Shown: positions 18,140 through 28,186, numbered from the stretch's first letter. The stretch is 64,000 bases of DNA from Acinetobacter haemolyticus (GCF_900406815.1 NZ_OVCN01000004.1:1-64000); one strand, 5' to 3'. Notes: generated from the sequence alone by a model not told the origin. Numbers and translations are program-made.

Positions 18140-18766
18140 ATGGCTCAAGACTATATTCGTCTAGACAAAGACAACGCAGCAGTGCTTTTAGTCGACCATC
18201 AAACAGGTTTACTATCATTGGTTCGTGATATTGATCCAGATAAATTTAAGAACAATGTATTGGCGCTTGCAGATGCCGCAAAATACTTCAATTTACCGAC
18301 AATTTTAACCACAAGCTTTGAAAATGGTCCAAATGGCCCACTGGTTCCTGAACTCAAAGAAATGTTCCCTGATGCACCTTATATTGCTCGTCCTGGTCAA
18401 ATCAATGCATGGGACAATGAAGATTTTGTCAAAGCAGTGAAAGCAACCGGCAAAAAACAATTAATTATTGCCGGTGTCGTGACCGAAGTTTGTGTTGCAT
18501 TCCCAGCACTTTCGGCCCTTGCAGAAGAATTTGAAGTGTTTGTGATTACCGATGCTTCTGGTACATTCAATGCATTAACACGTGATGCAGCTTGGGATCG
18601 TATGTCTAAAGCTGGCGCTCAACTGATGACATGGTTTGGGATGGCTTGTGAACTACATCGTGACTGGCGTAATGATATCGAAGGTTTAGGTACATTATTC
18701 TCTAATCACATTCCTGATTATCGCAACCTCATCAATAGCTATAATCAAAATACATCACAAAAATAA
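18140..18766 (+). CDS. Isochorismatase-family hydrolase (YcaC-like)
   Basis: A 208-aa cysteine hydrolase. The catalytic Asp is in LLVDHQTGLL and the nucleophilic Cys in GVVTEVCVAFPAL, after the usual cis-peptide valine. Length and sequence fit the YcaC subgroup, whose substrate is not established. The ATG at 18140 has gaggat about 8 nt upstream. A hairpin follows at 18780-18803. Confidence 0.9.
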   Translation: MAQDYIRLDKDNAAVLLVDHQTGLLSLVRDIDPDKFKNNVLALADAAKYFNLPTILTTSFENGPNGPLVPELKEMFPDAPYIARPGQINAWDNEDFVKAVKATGKKQLIIAGVVTEVCVAFPALSALAEEFEVFVITDASGTFNALTRDAAWDRMSKAGAQLMTWFGMACELHRDWRNDIEGLGTLFSNHIPDYRNLINSYNQNTSQK

Positions 18767-18779
18767 AACACACGGGAGG

Positions 18780-18803
18780 TTAGAGTCCTACCTGCGACTC
18801 TAA
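18780..18803 (+). terminator. Hairpin after the YcaC-like gene
   Basis: ttagagtc (18780-18787) pairs with gactctaa (18796-18803), 8-nt loop, then a pyrimidine-rich tcttctctct tract. A moderate terminator that may only attenuate read-through into the LysR gene. Confidence 0.5.
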
Positions 18804-18832
18804 TCTTCTCTCTGTACAGGACTACATCGATC

Positions 18833-19768
18833 TTGATTAACTCATTTGATGATTTCCATTATTTCTATCTCGTGGTGAAACACGGTGGCTTTAGTGCTGC
18901 CAGTGAAGCAGAACATATTAGCAAGTCGAAGTTAAGCCGTCGGATTATTGAACTGGAAAATAAATTTAATGTCAGTCTCATCCAACGGACAACCCGCCAC
19001 TTTAAAGTGACTGAACTCGGACAGGAGTTTTATGAAGAGTGCTGCAAAGTGATTGCACAAGTTGAATGTGCTGAAAATGTGTTACTCAAACAAAAAAGTG
19101 AACCTCAAGGTTTGGTCAAAATCAGTTGCCCACCATTGATGATGCATTTCCAAATTCGCAAGTTATTAAATGAATTTCTAAAAACCTATCCCAAAGTTGA
19201 AATTGCCTTAGAACTGACTAGCCGTCGTGTCGATCTCATGCATGATGATATTGATATTGCCATACGAACCAGCTTTGAACCCAATGAAGACTCAAGCCTC
19301 ATCGTTCGTGATGTGATTCAGACTGAACATTGTTTGGTTGCTGCGCCTGAACTTTTGCAGGGTCGACAGATTCAACATTATTCAGAATTATCCCATTACC
19401 CGAGTGTGGCTCTGGGTATCCAGAAAAGCCAATACTTTTGGCATTTATGTCATGTGAGCGACGATAAAAGCGTGGATGTTCCCTACACGCCTCGGGTCAG
19501 AAGTAATGATCTTGCTGGCGTGTATTATGCTGTCAGCGATGGTTTAGGTATTGCAGATTTGCCCTACTTAACCGTGCAAGCAGATATCGAAAAAGGCAAA
19601 TTGATCCATATTTTACCCGAATGGAAATCCAATCGGGGTACGGTGCAATTGGTCTATGCCTCACGCAAAGGACAGCGCCTAGTGGTTGAAAAACTGATTG
19701 ATACCTTGATCGAAAATTTAAGACGTCTGCCTGAAAGCCAACACCAGCATGGCTATCTTTCGACTTAA
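18833..19768 (+). CDS. LysR family transcriptional regulator
   Basis: A 311-aa LysR regulator. The N-terminal winged HTH runs from FDDFHYFYLVVKHGGFSAASEAEHISKSKLSRRIIELE; the C-terminal sensor domain starts near residue 90 (GLVKISCPP). The only suitable start is a TTG at 18833, with acagga about 12 nt upstream. It lies downstream of and in line with the YcaC-like gene, and probably controls it and the divergent pirin gene. Confidence 0.92.
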   Translation: MINSFDDFHYFYLVVKHGGFSAASEAEHISKSKLSRRIIELENKFNVSLIQRTTRHFKVTELGQEFYEECCKVIAQVECAENVLLKQKSEPQGLVKISCPPLMMHFQIRKLLNEFLKTYPKVEIALELTSRRVDLMHDDIDIAIRTSFEPNEDSSLIVRDVIQTEHCLVAAPELLQGRQIQHYSELSHYPSVALGIQKSQYFWHLCHVSDDKSVDVPYTPRVRSNDLAGVYYAVSDGLGIADLPYLTVQADIEKGKLIHILPEWKSNRGTVQLVYASRKGQRLVVEKLIDTLIENLRRLPESQHQHGYLST

Positions 19769-19795
19769 AAAAACGGTCATGAATGGGCATGACCG
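19767..19795 (-). terminator. Terminator of gabTD (and of the LysR gene)
   Basis: cggtcatg (19774-19781) pairs with catgaccg (19788-19795) around aatggg. On the minus strand a run of seven T follows, giving a strong terminator for gabD; on plus the tail ctcttt is weaker. Confidence 0.8.
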
Positions 19796-19831
19796 CTCTT
19801 TAACAAGTTTGGATCTTCAGATATCCAAGAT

Positions 19832-21280
19832 CTACTCAGATAGATCCACACAGAGATATTTCATCTCGAGATATTCTTCAATACCAAATTTTGAACCTTC
19901 ACGTCCCAGACCTGATTGTTTTATGCCACCAAATGGCGCCACTTCATTCGAAATTGCGCCCGTATTAATGCCAACCATGCCATATTCAAGCGCTTCACCA
20001 ACACGCCATTGACGAGCTGTGCTTTGAGTAAACACATAGGCCGCCAAACCAAATTCCGTATCATTTGCCAGTGCCACTGCTTCGTCTTCAGTGTTGAAAC
20101 GGAATAACGGCGCAAGTGGACCAAACGTTTCTTCTTTAGAGACTTTCATGTCTTGAGTGACGTTGGTGAGTACCGTTGGTTCAAAGAAAGTGCCACCGAG
20201 TGCTGAACGCTGACCGCCAATACGTACTGTCGCACCTTTTGAAGTCGCATCAGTAATATGAGACTGGACTTTGGCAACCGCATCTTCATCGATCAATGGG
20301 CCTTGGGTGGAAGCTTCCTCACGGCCATCGCCGACTTGTAGCTTGGATACTGCTTCGACTAAATGATCTGCCAAGGCATCGTAAATACCCTCTTGCACAT
20401 AAATACGATTCGCACAGACGCAAGTCTGACCACTATTGCGATATTTGCTCGCCATAATGCCCTGAACCGCTTGATCGAGATTGGCATCATCAAATACCAA
20501 CACAGGCGCATTACCACCCAATTCGAGCGATAGCTTCTTAATGGTTGGCGCACATTGCTGCATTAAAATGCGTCCCACTTGGGTTGAACCTGTAAAGCTC
20601 AACTTACGTACAATATCGCTCTCGCACAGGGTTTTGCCGACTTCAATCGAATCCCCGCTGATATTTAACAAAATATCGGCAGGTAAGCCTGCTTGCAAAG
20701 CCAACACTTCCAGTGCATACGCAGTCAAAGGGGTTTGTTCAGCGGGTTTGACCAACATCGAACAACCTGCCGCAATTGCTGGTGCAGCTTTGCGTGTGAT
20801 CATCGCCGCAGGGAAATTCCACGGCGTAATCGCAGCCGTTACCCCAATCGCTTGTTTAATCACAAGCAAACGTTGATTTGGCAATGTTGGCGTTAACACC
20901 TCACCATCGATACGACGAGCTTGCTCTGCAAACCAACGGATGAATGAAGCCGCGTAACCAATTTCACCTCGTGCTTCAGCCAACGGTTTGCCTTGTTCTG
21001 CAGTTAAAATCTGTGCGAGATTTTCTTTATGCTCAAGCATCAATTGATACCACGTCAATAGCACGTCAGCGCGCACTAAAGCGGTTTGCTTTTTCCATTC
21101 GGCTTGAGCTTGGGCTGAACGCTGAATTGCTGCTTCAACACCTGCACGGTCATAGCTTTTCACCCATGCCAATGTTTCACCTGTCGCAGCATCTTTCACT
21201 TCGATATCCTTATGCGCGGCTGGTGCAGCGAATGAAATATCGGGATGCTGTAATAAATACTGCAAATTGTTTTGAATCAT
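19832..21280 (-). CDS. gabD: Succinate-semialdehyde dehydrogenase
   Basis: A 482-aa aldehyde dehydrogenase that oxidises succinic semialdehyde to succinate, the second step of GABA breakdown. ITPWNFPAAMITRK and VKPAEQTPL are cofactor-binding stretches, the general-base Glu is in LELGGNAPV, and the catalytic Cys is in NSGQTCVCANR. Its start overlaps the gabT stop by 4 bp (ATGA, 21277-21280), so the two are translationally coupled. Confidence 0.95.
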   Translation of the reverse strand: MIQNNLQYLLQHPDISFAAPAAHKDIEVKDAATGETLAWVKSYDRAGVEAAIQRSAQAQAEWKKQTALVRADVLLTWYQLMLEHKENLAQILTAEQGKPLAEARGEIGYAASFIRWFAEQARRIDGEVLTPTLPNQRLLVIKQAIGVTAAITPWNFPAAMITRKAAPAIAAGCSMLVKPAEQTPLTAYALEVLALQAGLPADILLNISGDSIEVGKTLCESDIVRKLSFTGSTQVGRILMQQCAPTIKKLSLELGGNAPVLVFDDANLDQAVQGIMASKYRNSGQTCVCANRIYVQEGIYDALADHLVEAVSKLQVGDGREEASTQGPLIDEDAVAKVQSHITDATSKGATVRIGGQRSALGGTFFEPTVLTNVTQDMKVSKEETFGPLAPLFRFNTEDEAVALANDTEFGLAAYVFTQSTARQWRVGEALEYGMVGINTGAISNEVAPFGGIKQSGLGREGSKFGIEEYLEMKYLCVDLSE

Positions 21281-22569
21281 GCAGATTGCTCCACGGCTTG
21301 TGCACGGTCTGCTGTTAATGCTGCAAAACCTTGTTTTAAAATATCGAGACCTTGACGGAATTGCTCAGCAGGAATAGTTAACGGATATAGGAAACGAATC
21401 ACATTACCGTATTTACCACAAGTGAGAATCAATAAACCATGTTCCATTGCGTAATTTTGTACTGCTTTTGCTTGTTCCGCTGTTTCTAGTTCAGCAGCCA
21501 CCATTGAACCCAAAGCACGAATTTGAGTAATAACATCACCTGAAGTGTCTTGAATTTCTTTTAAAACAGTAACCAACGCTGCACCCAGCTGATTGGCACG
21601 ATCACATAAGTTTTCTTCTTCGATTGCATCAATCACAGCATGCGCAGCAGCAACCGCGATTGGGCTACCTGCATAGGTACCTCCCAAACCGCCTGGGTTT
21701 GGTGCATCCATCACTTCGGCACGTCCCACTACACCTGAGATTGGGAAACCACCACCCAAGCTTTTCGCCATCGTGATCAAATCTGCTTTGGTTTCATAAT
21801 GATTCATGGCAAATAATTTGCCTGTACGGGCAAAGCCAGATTGCACTTCATCTGCAACCAATAAAATACCGTGCTTATCACACAAAGCACGTAAGCGTTT
21901 TAAGAATTCGGCAGGTACAACGTTGAAACCGCCTTCACCTTGTACAGGTTCAAGCACAATCGCAGCGACATCATGTGGTGCAATATCTTCGCTAAAAATA
22001 TCTTCAACACTTTCAATCGCCGCTGCAACCGAGATGCCCTTTTCTGGCACTGGATAACGCGCATGAAATACACCTGCTGGCATCACACCAAAGTCACGTT
22101 TATAAGGTGCTGTTTTACCTGTCATTGCCATCGTCATAAATGAACGACCATGGAAACCATTACCAAACGTAATGATGCCATGACGACCAGTATATGAACG
22201 TGCAATCTTCACCGCATTTTCAACAGCTTCTGCACCTGTGGTGAAAAATGCCGTTTTCGCTGCACCTGCGATCGGCGCACGTTGATTAATGCGTTCAGCC
22301 AAAGCCACATAACTCTCATAAGGCGTAACTTGATAAGCAGTATGGGTAAATTTAGTCAGTTGCTCTGTTACGGCAGCGATCACTTTCGGATGACGATGGC
22401 CTGTATTGAGTACCGCAATCCCCCCTGCAAAGTCGATGTATGGTTTACCTTCTTTATCCCAAATCGTTGCATTTTCAGCTGTTTCTGCATACCACTGACA
22501 CATCACACCGACACCACGTGGCGTTGCTTGCTGTTTACGTATATTCAGTGCAGAATGTTGAGTGTCCAT
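21277..22569 (-). CDS. gabT: 4-aminobutyrate aminotransferase
   Basis: A 430-aa class III PLP aminotransferase that converts GABA and 2-oxoglutarate into succinic semialdehyde and glutamate. GAEAVENAVKIARSYTGR and the PLP-phosphate loop are intact; the acidic LLVADEVQSGFARTG and PLP lysine in ITMAKSLGGGFPISG are present. First gene of the gabT-gabD operon, divergent from gabR across a 154-bp region holding the GabR-type repeats. Confidence 0.95.
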   Translation of the reverse strand: MDTQHSALNIRKQQATPRGVGVMCQWYAETAENATIWDKEGKPYIDFAGGIAVLNTGHRHPKVIAAVTEQLTKFTHTAYQVTPYESYVALAERINQRAPIAGAAKTAFFTTGAEAVENAVKIARSYTGRHGIITFGNGFHGRSFMTMAMTGKTAPYKRDFGVMPAGVFHARYPVPEKGISVAAAIESVEDIFSEDIAPHDVAAIVLEPVQGEGGFNVVPAEFLKRLRALCDKHGILLVADEVQSGFARTGKLFAMNHYETKADLITMAKSLGGGFPISGVVGRAEVMDAPNPGGLGGTYAGSPIAVAAAHAVIDAIEEENLCDRANQLGAALVTVLKEIQDTSGDVITQIRALGSMVAAELETAEQAKAVQNYAMEHGLLILTCGKYGNVIRFLYPLTIPAEQFRQGLDILKQGFAALTADRAQAVEQSA

Positions 22570-22690
22570 TTGATTCCCTCATATTTCATCATCAGTTACA
22601 GCTTTGGTCTTACATCCTAGGAGTCGATTTTTGGGATGCGATACAATGGCTGCCTATAGCTGTAATTTCGCTCGTCTGATGGCAAGTGAC

Positions 22691-22722
22691 GAGAGCCATT
22701 TTTAAACTGTAGGAGAGAGCCA
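22691..22722. promoter_or_regulatory. GAGAGCCA direct repeats in the gabT-gabR gap (GabR operator)
   Basis: gagagcca occurs at 22691-22698 and 22715-22722, 24 bp start to start. The same pair with the same spacing lies upstream of gabP (25903-25934). Direct-repeat operators are typical of MocR/GabR regulators. The second copy overlaps the gabR ribosome binding site and abuts its TTG start, which fits autoregulation. Confidence 0.7.
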
Positions 22723-22723
22723 A

Positions 22724-24226
22724 TTGCGTAGCTTACTTGGAGATCATTTACTGCAAAGACTCCAACAAGACACTGAAGGGAAACTCCATCAACGTCTTTT
22801 CCGTTGTCTGCGCGCTGCAATTATAGATGGGGTGATTCAGCCGATGACGCGCTTACCTGCGTCACGTGATTTAGCCAGCGAAATTCATGTCTCTCGAAAT
22901 ACCGTGCTCAGCGCTTATGAGCAGTTACAAGCGGAAGGTTATTTAGAAGCACGCACAGGCCATGGCACTTGGGTCGCTGAAAAACTGCCTGAAACTTTTT
23001 TAAACAGCAGAAATAAAAATAAAAATTCTGAGATACCCCACATTGAAAGCTCTTATGCTTTATCACAGCGTGGTTCAAACTTATTGGGTTATGCGGCAGC
23101 TTCACCCCATCAATGGGGAGCATTTGTACCAGGTGCACCCGATGTGACTGAGTTTCCCCACCATATTTTTAGTCGCATTCAAGCACGTTTGAGTCGTGAA
23201 CCTGATGTCAATCGACTAATTTATAGCAATGCAGGGGGATGTATTGAACTTCGAAGTGCCTTGGCGGATTATTTAAAAGTCGCACGCTCAGTGCAATGCG
23301 ATGCGGATCAGATCATAATCACCGAGGGTATTCACCAAGCCATTGATTTAGTGTCTCGTGCCCTCAGTGATATCGGGGACCGTATCTGGATCGAAGATCC
23401 TGCCTATTGGGGCATGCGGAACACGCTCAGGATCAATGGTCTGGATATTCAGCCTATGCCTGTCGATGCAGAAGGTATTATTCCTGAAAATAACCCGACC
23501 CAGCCGCCAAAGCTGATCTTTGTGACACCCTCGCACCAATATCCATTAGGCTCCCATCTCAGTTTAGATCGACGTCGACAATTGATTCATCTCGCACGCC
23601 AGCACAACAGTTGGATCGTGGAAGATGATTATGACAGTGAATTTCGATTCTCTGGGCAACCTTATCCAGCCCTGCAAGGTTTAGAACATAACGCCCCCGT
23701 GTTATATATGGGCACCTTTAGTAAAACCATTTATCCCTCATTGCGGATCGGTTATTTGGTAGTGCCTAAACCGCTATTTTCACCGTTACGCATCGTAGCG
23801 GCTGAACTTTATCGTGGTGGACATTTACTGGAACAAAAAGCTTTAGCCGAATTTATTCGTGAAGGTCATTATGAAGCGCATATTCGGCGTATGCGCCTAC
23901 TGTATGGCAAACGTCGGGACTATTTGGTGAGCTTGATTCAACGTTATCTAGGCGCTGAGTTTTTACATGAATATGATGAAGCTGCGGGCTTACATCTGGT
24001 TTTAAAATTACCCGATTATTGTGATGATGTTGCCATCGCAGCAACTGCGTTGGAACGTGGGGTCAAAGTCCGCCCTCTCTCCCAATACTATATGCAGTCC
24101 CATGCTCGTGCACAACGCGGTTTGCTCATGGGCTTTGCCTGTGTCAATGAAAAAGACATGGTGATGACGTTTGGAGTCTTGCTGCAATGTCTACGTGAAG
24201 CAAAAGTACCGACGCTTTCCGCATAA
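22724..24226 (+). CDS. gabR: MocR/GabR-type regulator (GntR HTH fused to aminotransferase fold)
   Basis: A 500-aa PLP-dependent regulator. The N-terminal winged HTH (about 20-90) includes RLPASRDLASEIHVSRNTVLSAYEQLQAEGYL. The C-terminal fold type I aminotransferase domain holds the PLP lysine in GTFSKTIYPSLRIGYL. GabR binds PLP and GABA and activates gabTD while repressing itself. The start is a TTG at 22724 with aggag 8 nt upstream; no ATG is available nearby. Location between gabTD and gabP and the shared repeats support the GABA role. Confidence 0.9.
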   Translation: MRSLLGDHLLQRLQQDTEGKLHQRLFRCLRAAIIDGVIQPMTRLPASRDLASEIHVSRNTVLSAYEQLQAEGYLEARTGHGTWVAEKLPETFLNSRNKNKNSEIPHIESSYALSQRGSNLLGYAAASPHQWGAFVPGAPDVTEFPHHIFSRIQARLSREPDVNRLIYSNAGGCIELRSALADYLKVARSVQCDADQIIITEGIHQAIDLVSRALSDIGDRIWIEDPAYWGMRNTLRINGLDIQPMPVDAEGIIPENNPTQPPKLIFVTPSHQYPLGSHLSLDRRRQLIHLARQHNSWIVEDDYDSEFRFSGQPYPALQGLEHNAPVLYMGTFSKTIYPSLRIGYLVVPKPLFSPLRIVAAELYRGGHLLEQKALAEFIREGHYEAHIRRMRLLYGKRRDYLVSLIQRYLGAEFLHEYDEAAGLHLVLKLPDYCDDVAIAATALERGVKVRPLSQYYMQSHARAQRGLLMGFACVNEKDMVMTFGVLLQCLREAKVPTLSA

Positions 24227-24233
24227 ATTCAAT

Positions 24234-24261
24234 AAAAAAAGAACCTCGATATGAGGTTCTT
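24234..24261. terminator. Bidirectional terminator between gabR and gabP
   Basis: agaacctc-type arms 24239-24247 and 24253-24261 pair around a 5-nt loop. The seven A at 24234-24240 give a U-run on the minus strand for gabP; gabR uses the weaker other face. Confidence 0.8.
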
Positions 24262-24283
24262 CAATTCGCTTCAACGTTTCGGA

Positions 24284-25717
24284 TTAAAGCGATGGCTTTT
24301 CTTGAATCATTTCACTTTGTGCGCTTTTTCCCCAGTTGAATTTCTGAACCAGAAAACCTACTGCCACAATGAATAAGGCCAATAATGAAGTATAGGTCAC
24401 TTCTTTAAAATATGTGCCTTCAATCAACATGGTAATGATCGAACCAATGATCGCAAAAATCACCAGGTAAGTCAGCCAAGGAAATAGCCACATTTTAAAA
24501 TCAATTTTAACACCTTCAGCTTCAAGTTTTTTACGCATCCGTAGCTGTGAAAAGGCAATGGTCAAATACACATACAACGCTGCCGTACCCGTTGCCAGCA
24601 TGAAAATATCATAGACATTCATACTCTCTGTGGCGGTCAAAAAAGTTGCGAACAAGGCAAATAAACATGATGCAATTACACCAATGCCTGGACTGCCTTT
24701 TTTATTTAAATAACCAAAACTTTTGGGTGCATCACCCCGTTTAGATAATGAAAATAGCATCCGTGAACAGGTATACAAGGCCGAGTTAAAGCAACTACAC
24801 ACCGAAGTCAGCACCACAAAACTCACAATATGACGTGCTTCTGGGACGCCCAAAGCATTCAAAGTTACACTATAGGTTCCCCATGTCGGGTCTTTTAACA
24901 ACGGGTTGTTATAGGGAATCAAACACACGGTAATCAGCATCGAACCCACATAAAACAACATAATCCGCCATACAATCGAGTTGGATGCTTTGCGAATTTC
25001 CTTAGATGGATTTTTCGACTCTGCAGCGGCAACGGTGACGATTTCAGCCCCGATATAGGCGAACATAACCCCAAGTAAAGCGGTGATCACAGAGGAAAAA
25101 CCATTAGGCATAAAGCCTTGTGCAGTGAGATTACCCACACCTGCGGCAGAAACCTCTCCCCAAGGCCAGAGGTGCATAATGGCTAAACTACCGATCACTA
25201 AAAAGATTACAATCGCAATGACTTTAATCAATGCAAACCAAAATTCAAACTCGCCATAATTCTTTACGTTTTGTAAGTTGATCCAAACCAGTGACCCAAT
25301 CACCAACAGCATATAGCCCCAAATCGGGATAAAAGGAAACCAGTTGTTCAAGATTTTGCCTGCAACATAAGCCTCCCATCCCATGAGTAATGCCCATGAA
25401 CACCAATATAACCAACCAATGGTAAATCCCGCCCAGCGACCAATGGCACGATCAGCATAGGTTGAAAAGGAGCCGCTGTCAGGGTTTTGAACCGCCATTT
25501 CCCCTAACATACGCATAATAAATAAAACCAGTAACCCACCTAGGGCATAAGCCAAAACAGCCGCAGGTCCAGCGGAGTAAATCACATTGCCCGAACCGAT
25601 AAATAATGATCCACCAATCACGCCTGCAATAGAGATCATGGTCAAATGTCGTGATTGCAATCCATGTTTTAAATTTTGGGAGAGATTGGCTTCAGAACCG
25701 TGTTGATGTGCTGCCAT
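24284..25717 (-). CDS. gabP: GABA permease-like APC transporter
   Basis: A 477-aa amino acid permease with about twelve membrane helices. The APC signature is near the N-terminus (LTMISIAGVIGGSLFIGSG); ESKNPSKEIRKASNS is the usual cytoplasmic loop. It resembles GabP/AnsP proteins, and the GABA assignment rests on its place beside gabR and the shared operator repeats upstream. The ATG at 25717 follows a ~185-bp leader from those repeats. Specificity for GABA over other amino acids is inference. Confidence 0.85.
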   Translation of the reverse strand: MAAHQHGSEANLSQNLKHGLQSRHLTMISIAGVIGGSLFIGSGNVIYSAGPAAVLAYALGGLLVLFIMRMLGEMAVQNPDSGSFSTYADRAIGRWAGFTIGWLYWCSWALLMGWEAYVAGKILNNWFPFIPIWGYMLLVIGSLVWINLQNVKNYGEFEFWFALIKVIAIVIFLVIGSLAIMHLWPWGEVSAAGVGNLTAQGFMPNGFSSVITALLGVMFAYIGAEIVTVAAAESKNPSKEIRKASNSIVWRIMLFYVGSMLITVCLIPYNNPLLKDPTWGTYSVTLNALGVPEARHIVSFVVLTSVCSCFNSALYTCSRMLFSLSKRGDAPKSFGYLNKKGSPGIGVIASCLFALFATFLTATESMNVYDIFMLATGTAALYVYLTIAFSQLRMRKKLEAEGVKIDFKMWLFPWLTYLVIFAIIGSIITMLIEGTYFKEVTYTSLLALFIVAVGFLVQKFNWGKSAQSEMIQEKPSL

Positions 25718-25902
25718 ATCATTTTCCTTAACCTATTGGGGATATTTGCAACCTGAGAACTGTTCATCTCAATGCCCCATATATCCCTTAAAATGGTGTT
25801 GTTCAAACCTGCTCTCCTCAAATAAAAGAAAGGACGAATGAACAACGCTTCCGTATGCATACTTGCTATGGCTTTAATTTGTCGTTTCGACCCTGAAGAA
25901 AC

Positions 25903-25934
25903 GAGAGCCATTTTTAGAATAAAAGAGAGAGCCA
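25903..25934. promoter_or_regulatory. GAGAGCCA direct repeats upstream of gabP
   Basis: gagagcca at 25903-25910 and 25927-25934 with the same 24-bp period as at 22691-22722. The flanks also match (acgagagccattttta and gagagagccaattg), and a further ~33 bp on the 5' side aligns without gaps. The 25718-26118 gap holds this site and the ssb terminator, with no gene. Confidence 0.7.
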
Positions 25935-26056
25935 ATTGTAAAAATTATGCACAGTTTTGGCGAGTTTTATGATCAACCCAATCTAATTCTCAATCGGTGA
26001 TTTAGCGTTTTTATGGAAGTTTATATAGGGGATATATTCGTTGAGATGACATAACA

Positions 26057-26089
26057 AAAGCCCCTTTCCAATCGCTGAAAAGGGGCTTT
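26057..26089 (-). terminator. Terminator of ssb
   Basis: aaagcccctttt-type arms 26057-26067 and 26079-26089 pair over 11 bp around an 11-nt loop, with a short T-run on the minus strand, just after the ssb stop. Confidence 0.8.
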
Positions 26090-26118
26090 CGAGAAACTTG
26101 TTCAGTGAATATTACAAG

Positions 26119-26697
26119 TTAGAACGGCAAATCATCATCTAAATCCGCAGGTGCTGTTGCAGCAGGCTGTGGTGCTTTAGGCGAGTTAAAGCCATTTCCA
26201 GCTTGTGGGCTGCCAGCATAATTGCCTTGGTTTCCACCATTAAAACCACCACCTTGACCATAACCATTTTGATTGTTGTTATGACCTGTGTTTTGGTATC
26301 CACCGCCTTGATTATTGTTAAAACGTGGTTGATTGAAGTCACCACCGCTTTGTTCGCTCTGCTGACGTGAATCAAGCATTTGCATTTGATCACCGCGAAT
26401 TTCAGTGCTGTAGCGCTCTTGACCATTTTGGTCAGTCCACTGACGAGTACGTAGCGAACCTTCGATATAAACCTTCGAACCTTTGCGAAGATATTGCTGT
26501 GCAATTTCACCTAAACGGTTATGCAATACAATACGATGCCATTCCGTTTGTTCTTTACGTTCGCCTGTATTTTTATCTGTCCAAGATTCACTTGTTGCAA
26601 TCGAGAACTGTGTTAGCGAGCCACCATTCGGAAAGGTCTTTGTTTCTGGATCTTTACCCAAAGTACCAACTAAAATAACTTTATTCACACCACGCAT
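26119..26697 (-). CDS. ssb: Single-stranded DNA-binding protein
   Basis: A 192-aa SSB that coats single-stranded DNA in replication, repair and recombination. The N-terminal OB fold starts [18 protein letters not shown] and includes [38 protein letters not shown] Gly/Asn/Gln-rich linker (about 115-180) follows, and the acidic protein-docking tip DDDLPF ends the protein. It is 51 bp downstream of the MFS gene on the same strand, probably partly co-transcribed. Confidence 0.98.
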   Translation of the reverse strand: MRGVNKVILVGTLGKDPETKTFPNGGSLTQFSIATSESWTDKNTGERKEQTEWHRIVLHNRLGEIAQQYLRKGSKVYIEGSLRTRQWTDQNGQERYSTEIRGDQMQMLDSRQQSEQSGGDFNQPRFNNNQGGGYQNTGHNNNQNGYGQGGGFNGGNQGNYAGSPQAGNGFNSPKAPQPAATAPADLDDDLPF

Positions 26698-26748
26698 TAG
26701 CTGTCTTCATCCTATCTATTTCTATGTTTTACTTTATAAGAGTTATGC

Positions 26749-28113
26749 TTAAATGGCTACCTCTTTGCCAATCAAGTGCGTTAAATCTTGTCGCCCAGCA
26801 TCATCTAGACACTGTTTATCGACCTTAATATAAGCAACCTGTTGTTCGGGCATCACCACCACTTCTTCAATACCACGAATTGCCAAAAGTTTTGAAGTCC
26901 ACTCGTCCGTTTTTTGGATTTCAGGCAGTGCAAGCACCACTGATGTCAAATAACGCGGCTGAGTCAGACGAAAACTGATGAACAACCATAGTATAGCAAT
27001 GACCGTGAGTACACTCCAACCCAGTGCAGTATTCTGTAACATGATCAATTGACCACCTAGAATCCCACCACAGAATGCCCCTAAAAATTGGGCGCTGGCA
27101 TTGATGCCCATGGCAGTGGCTTTGGATTGTAAAGGTGCAGATTTAGACAGCCACGACGGCAATAAAGCCTCCATGACATTAAATGCAATAAAGAAAATAC
27201 CCAAACCTGTGAGTAATACATATTTTGATTCATAACCAAAAATCAAAATAAATAAACCAACGATTACCCCTGCAATAGCGGAGAGAAAAATGCCACGCAT
27301 TTTTCGATATTTCTCTGCCACAATAATGCTTGGAAAAGCAAAGAACAGACTGATCAACAATAATGGCAAATAAACCCAACCATGTTGTGATAATGGAATT
27401 TGGGCGTACTCAATCAACTGCGAAGGCGCATAGATAAACATTGCGGTTAACAGCAAATGTAAGGCAAATACAGAAATGTGCAGACGATTCAAGTCTGCCA
27501 TCTGAATCACTTGTTTAAGTTGGGGTAAATAACCTTGTTGGAAGTTGCGATGATGGCGTGTGACTTTTGGAACCAGTAAGAGCATGACTATTGCAATCAA
27601 GCCCATTAAGGTGGTTACCCAAAACAAGCCTGAAATCCCAACCAAACTGGTTAACCAAGGTCCTAAACTAAAGGCAACCACAAAGGATAAACCAATACTC
27701 ATACCCATGATGGCCATGGCTTTGGTTCGTTGCTCTTCACGCGTGACATCTGCCAACAGTGCCATTACTACAGCAGAAACGGCTCCTGCACCTGCAATCG
27801 CACGACCAATAATCACGCCATAAATGGTTTCAGACATGGCCGCAATCGCGCCACCTAAAGCAAAAAGTAATAAACCAAGCACGACCAATGGTTTACGACT
27901 AAAGCGATCTGCGAGCAGGCTGAATGGAATCTGTAACAGTGCCTGAGTCAGCCCATAGACACCGACAGCCAAACCAATCAATGCAGGCGTTGCATATTGA
28001 TAGGACTGCCCTGCTACTGCAAATACAGGAATAATCATGAACAGGCCCAACATGCGTAAGGCAAAAATGCTACTTAAGGCAAAGGTTGAGCGGCGTTCTA
28101 AAGCATTCATCAT
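26749..28113 (-). CDS. yajR: MFS transporter with YAM domain (YajR-like)
   Basis: A 454-aa major facilitator protein, the same length as I recall for E. coli YajR. Twelve membrane helices are expected. The A-motif is LADRFSRKPLV, and a C-terminal ferredoxin-like YAM domain (about 385-454) includes LAIRGIEEVVVMPEQQVAYIKVD. YajR is a proton-driven exporter of uncertain substrate. Two adjacent ATG codons make the start 28113 or 28110. Confidence 0.85.
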   Translation of the reverse strand: MMNALERRSTFALSSIFALRMLGLFMIIPVFAVAGQSYQYATPALIGLAVGVYGLTQALLQIPFSLLADRFSRKPLVVLGLLLFALGGAIAAMSETIYGVIIGRAIAGAGAVSAVVMALLADVTREEQRTKAMAIMGMSIGLSFVVAFSLGPWLTSLVGISGLFWVTTLMGLIAIVMLLLVPKVTRHHRNFQQGYLPQLKQVIQMADLNRLHISVFALHLLLTAMFIYAPSQLIEYAQIPLSQHGWVYLPLLLISLFFAFPSIIVAEKYRKMRGIFLSAIAGVIVGLFILIFGYESKYVLLTGLGIFFIAFNVMEALLPSWLSKSAPLQSKATAMGINASAQFLGAFCGGILGGQLIMLQNTALGWSVLTVIAILWLFISFRLTQPRYLTSVVLALPEIQKTDEWTSKLLAIRGIEEVVVMPEQQVAYIKVDKQCLDDAGRQDLTHLIGKEVAI

Positions 28114-28186
28114 TTTAAGACACTAAAACTGGCTGAACGGATTATAAGCCATCCGCTCACAAAGCGTTGAAAAAAACATAACCAAA

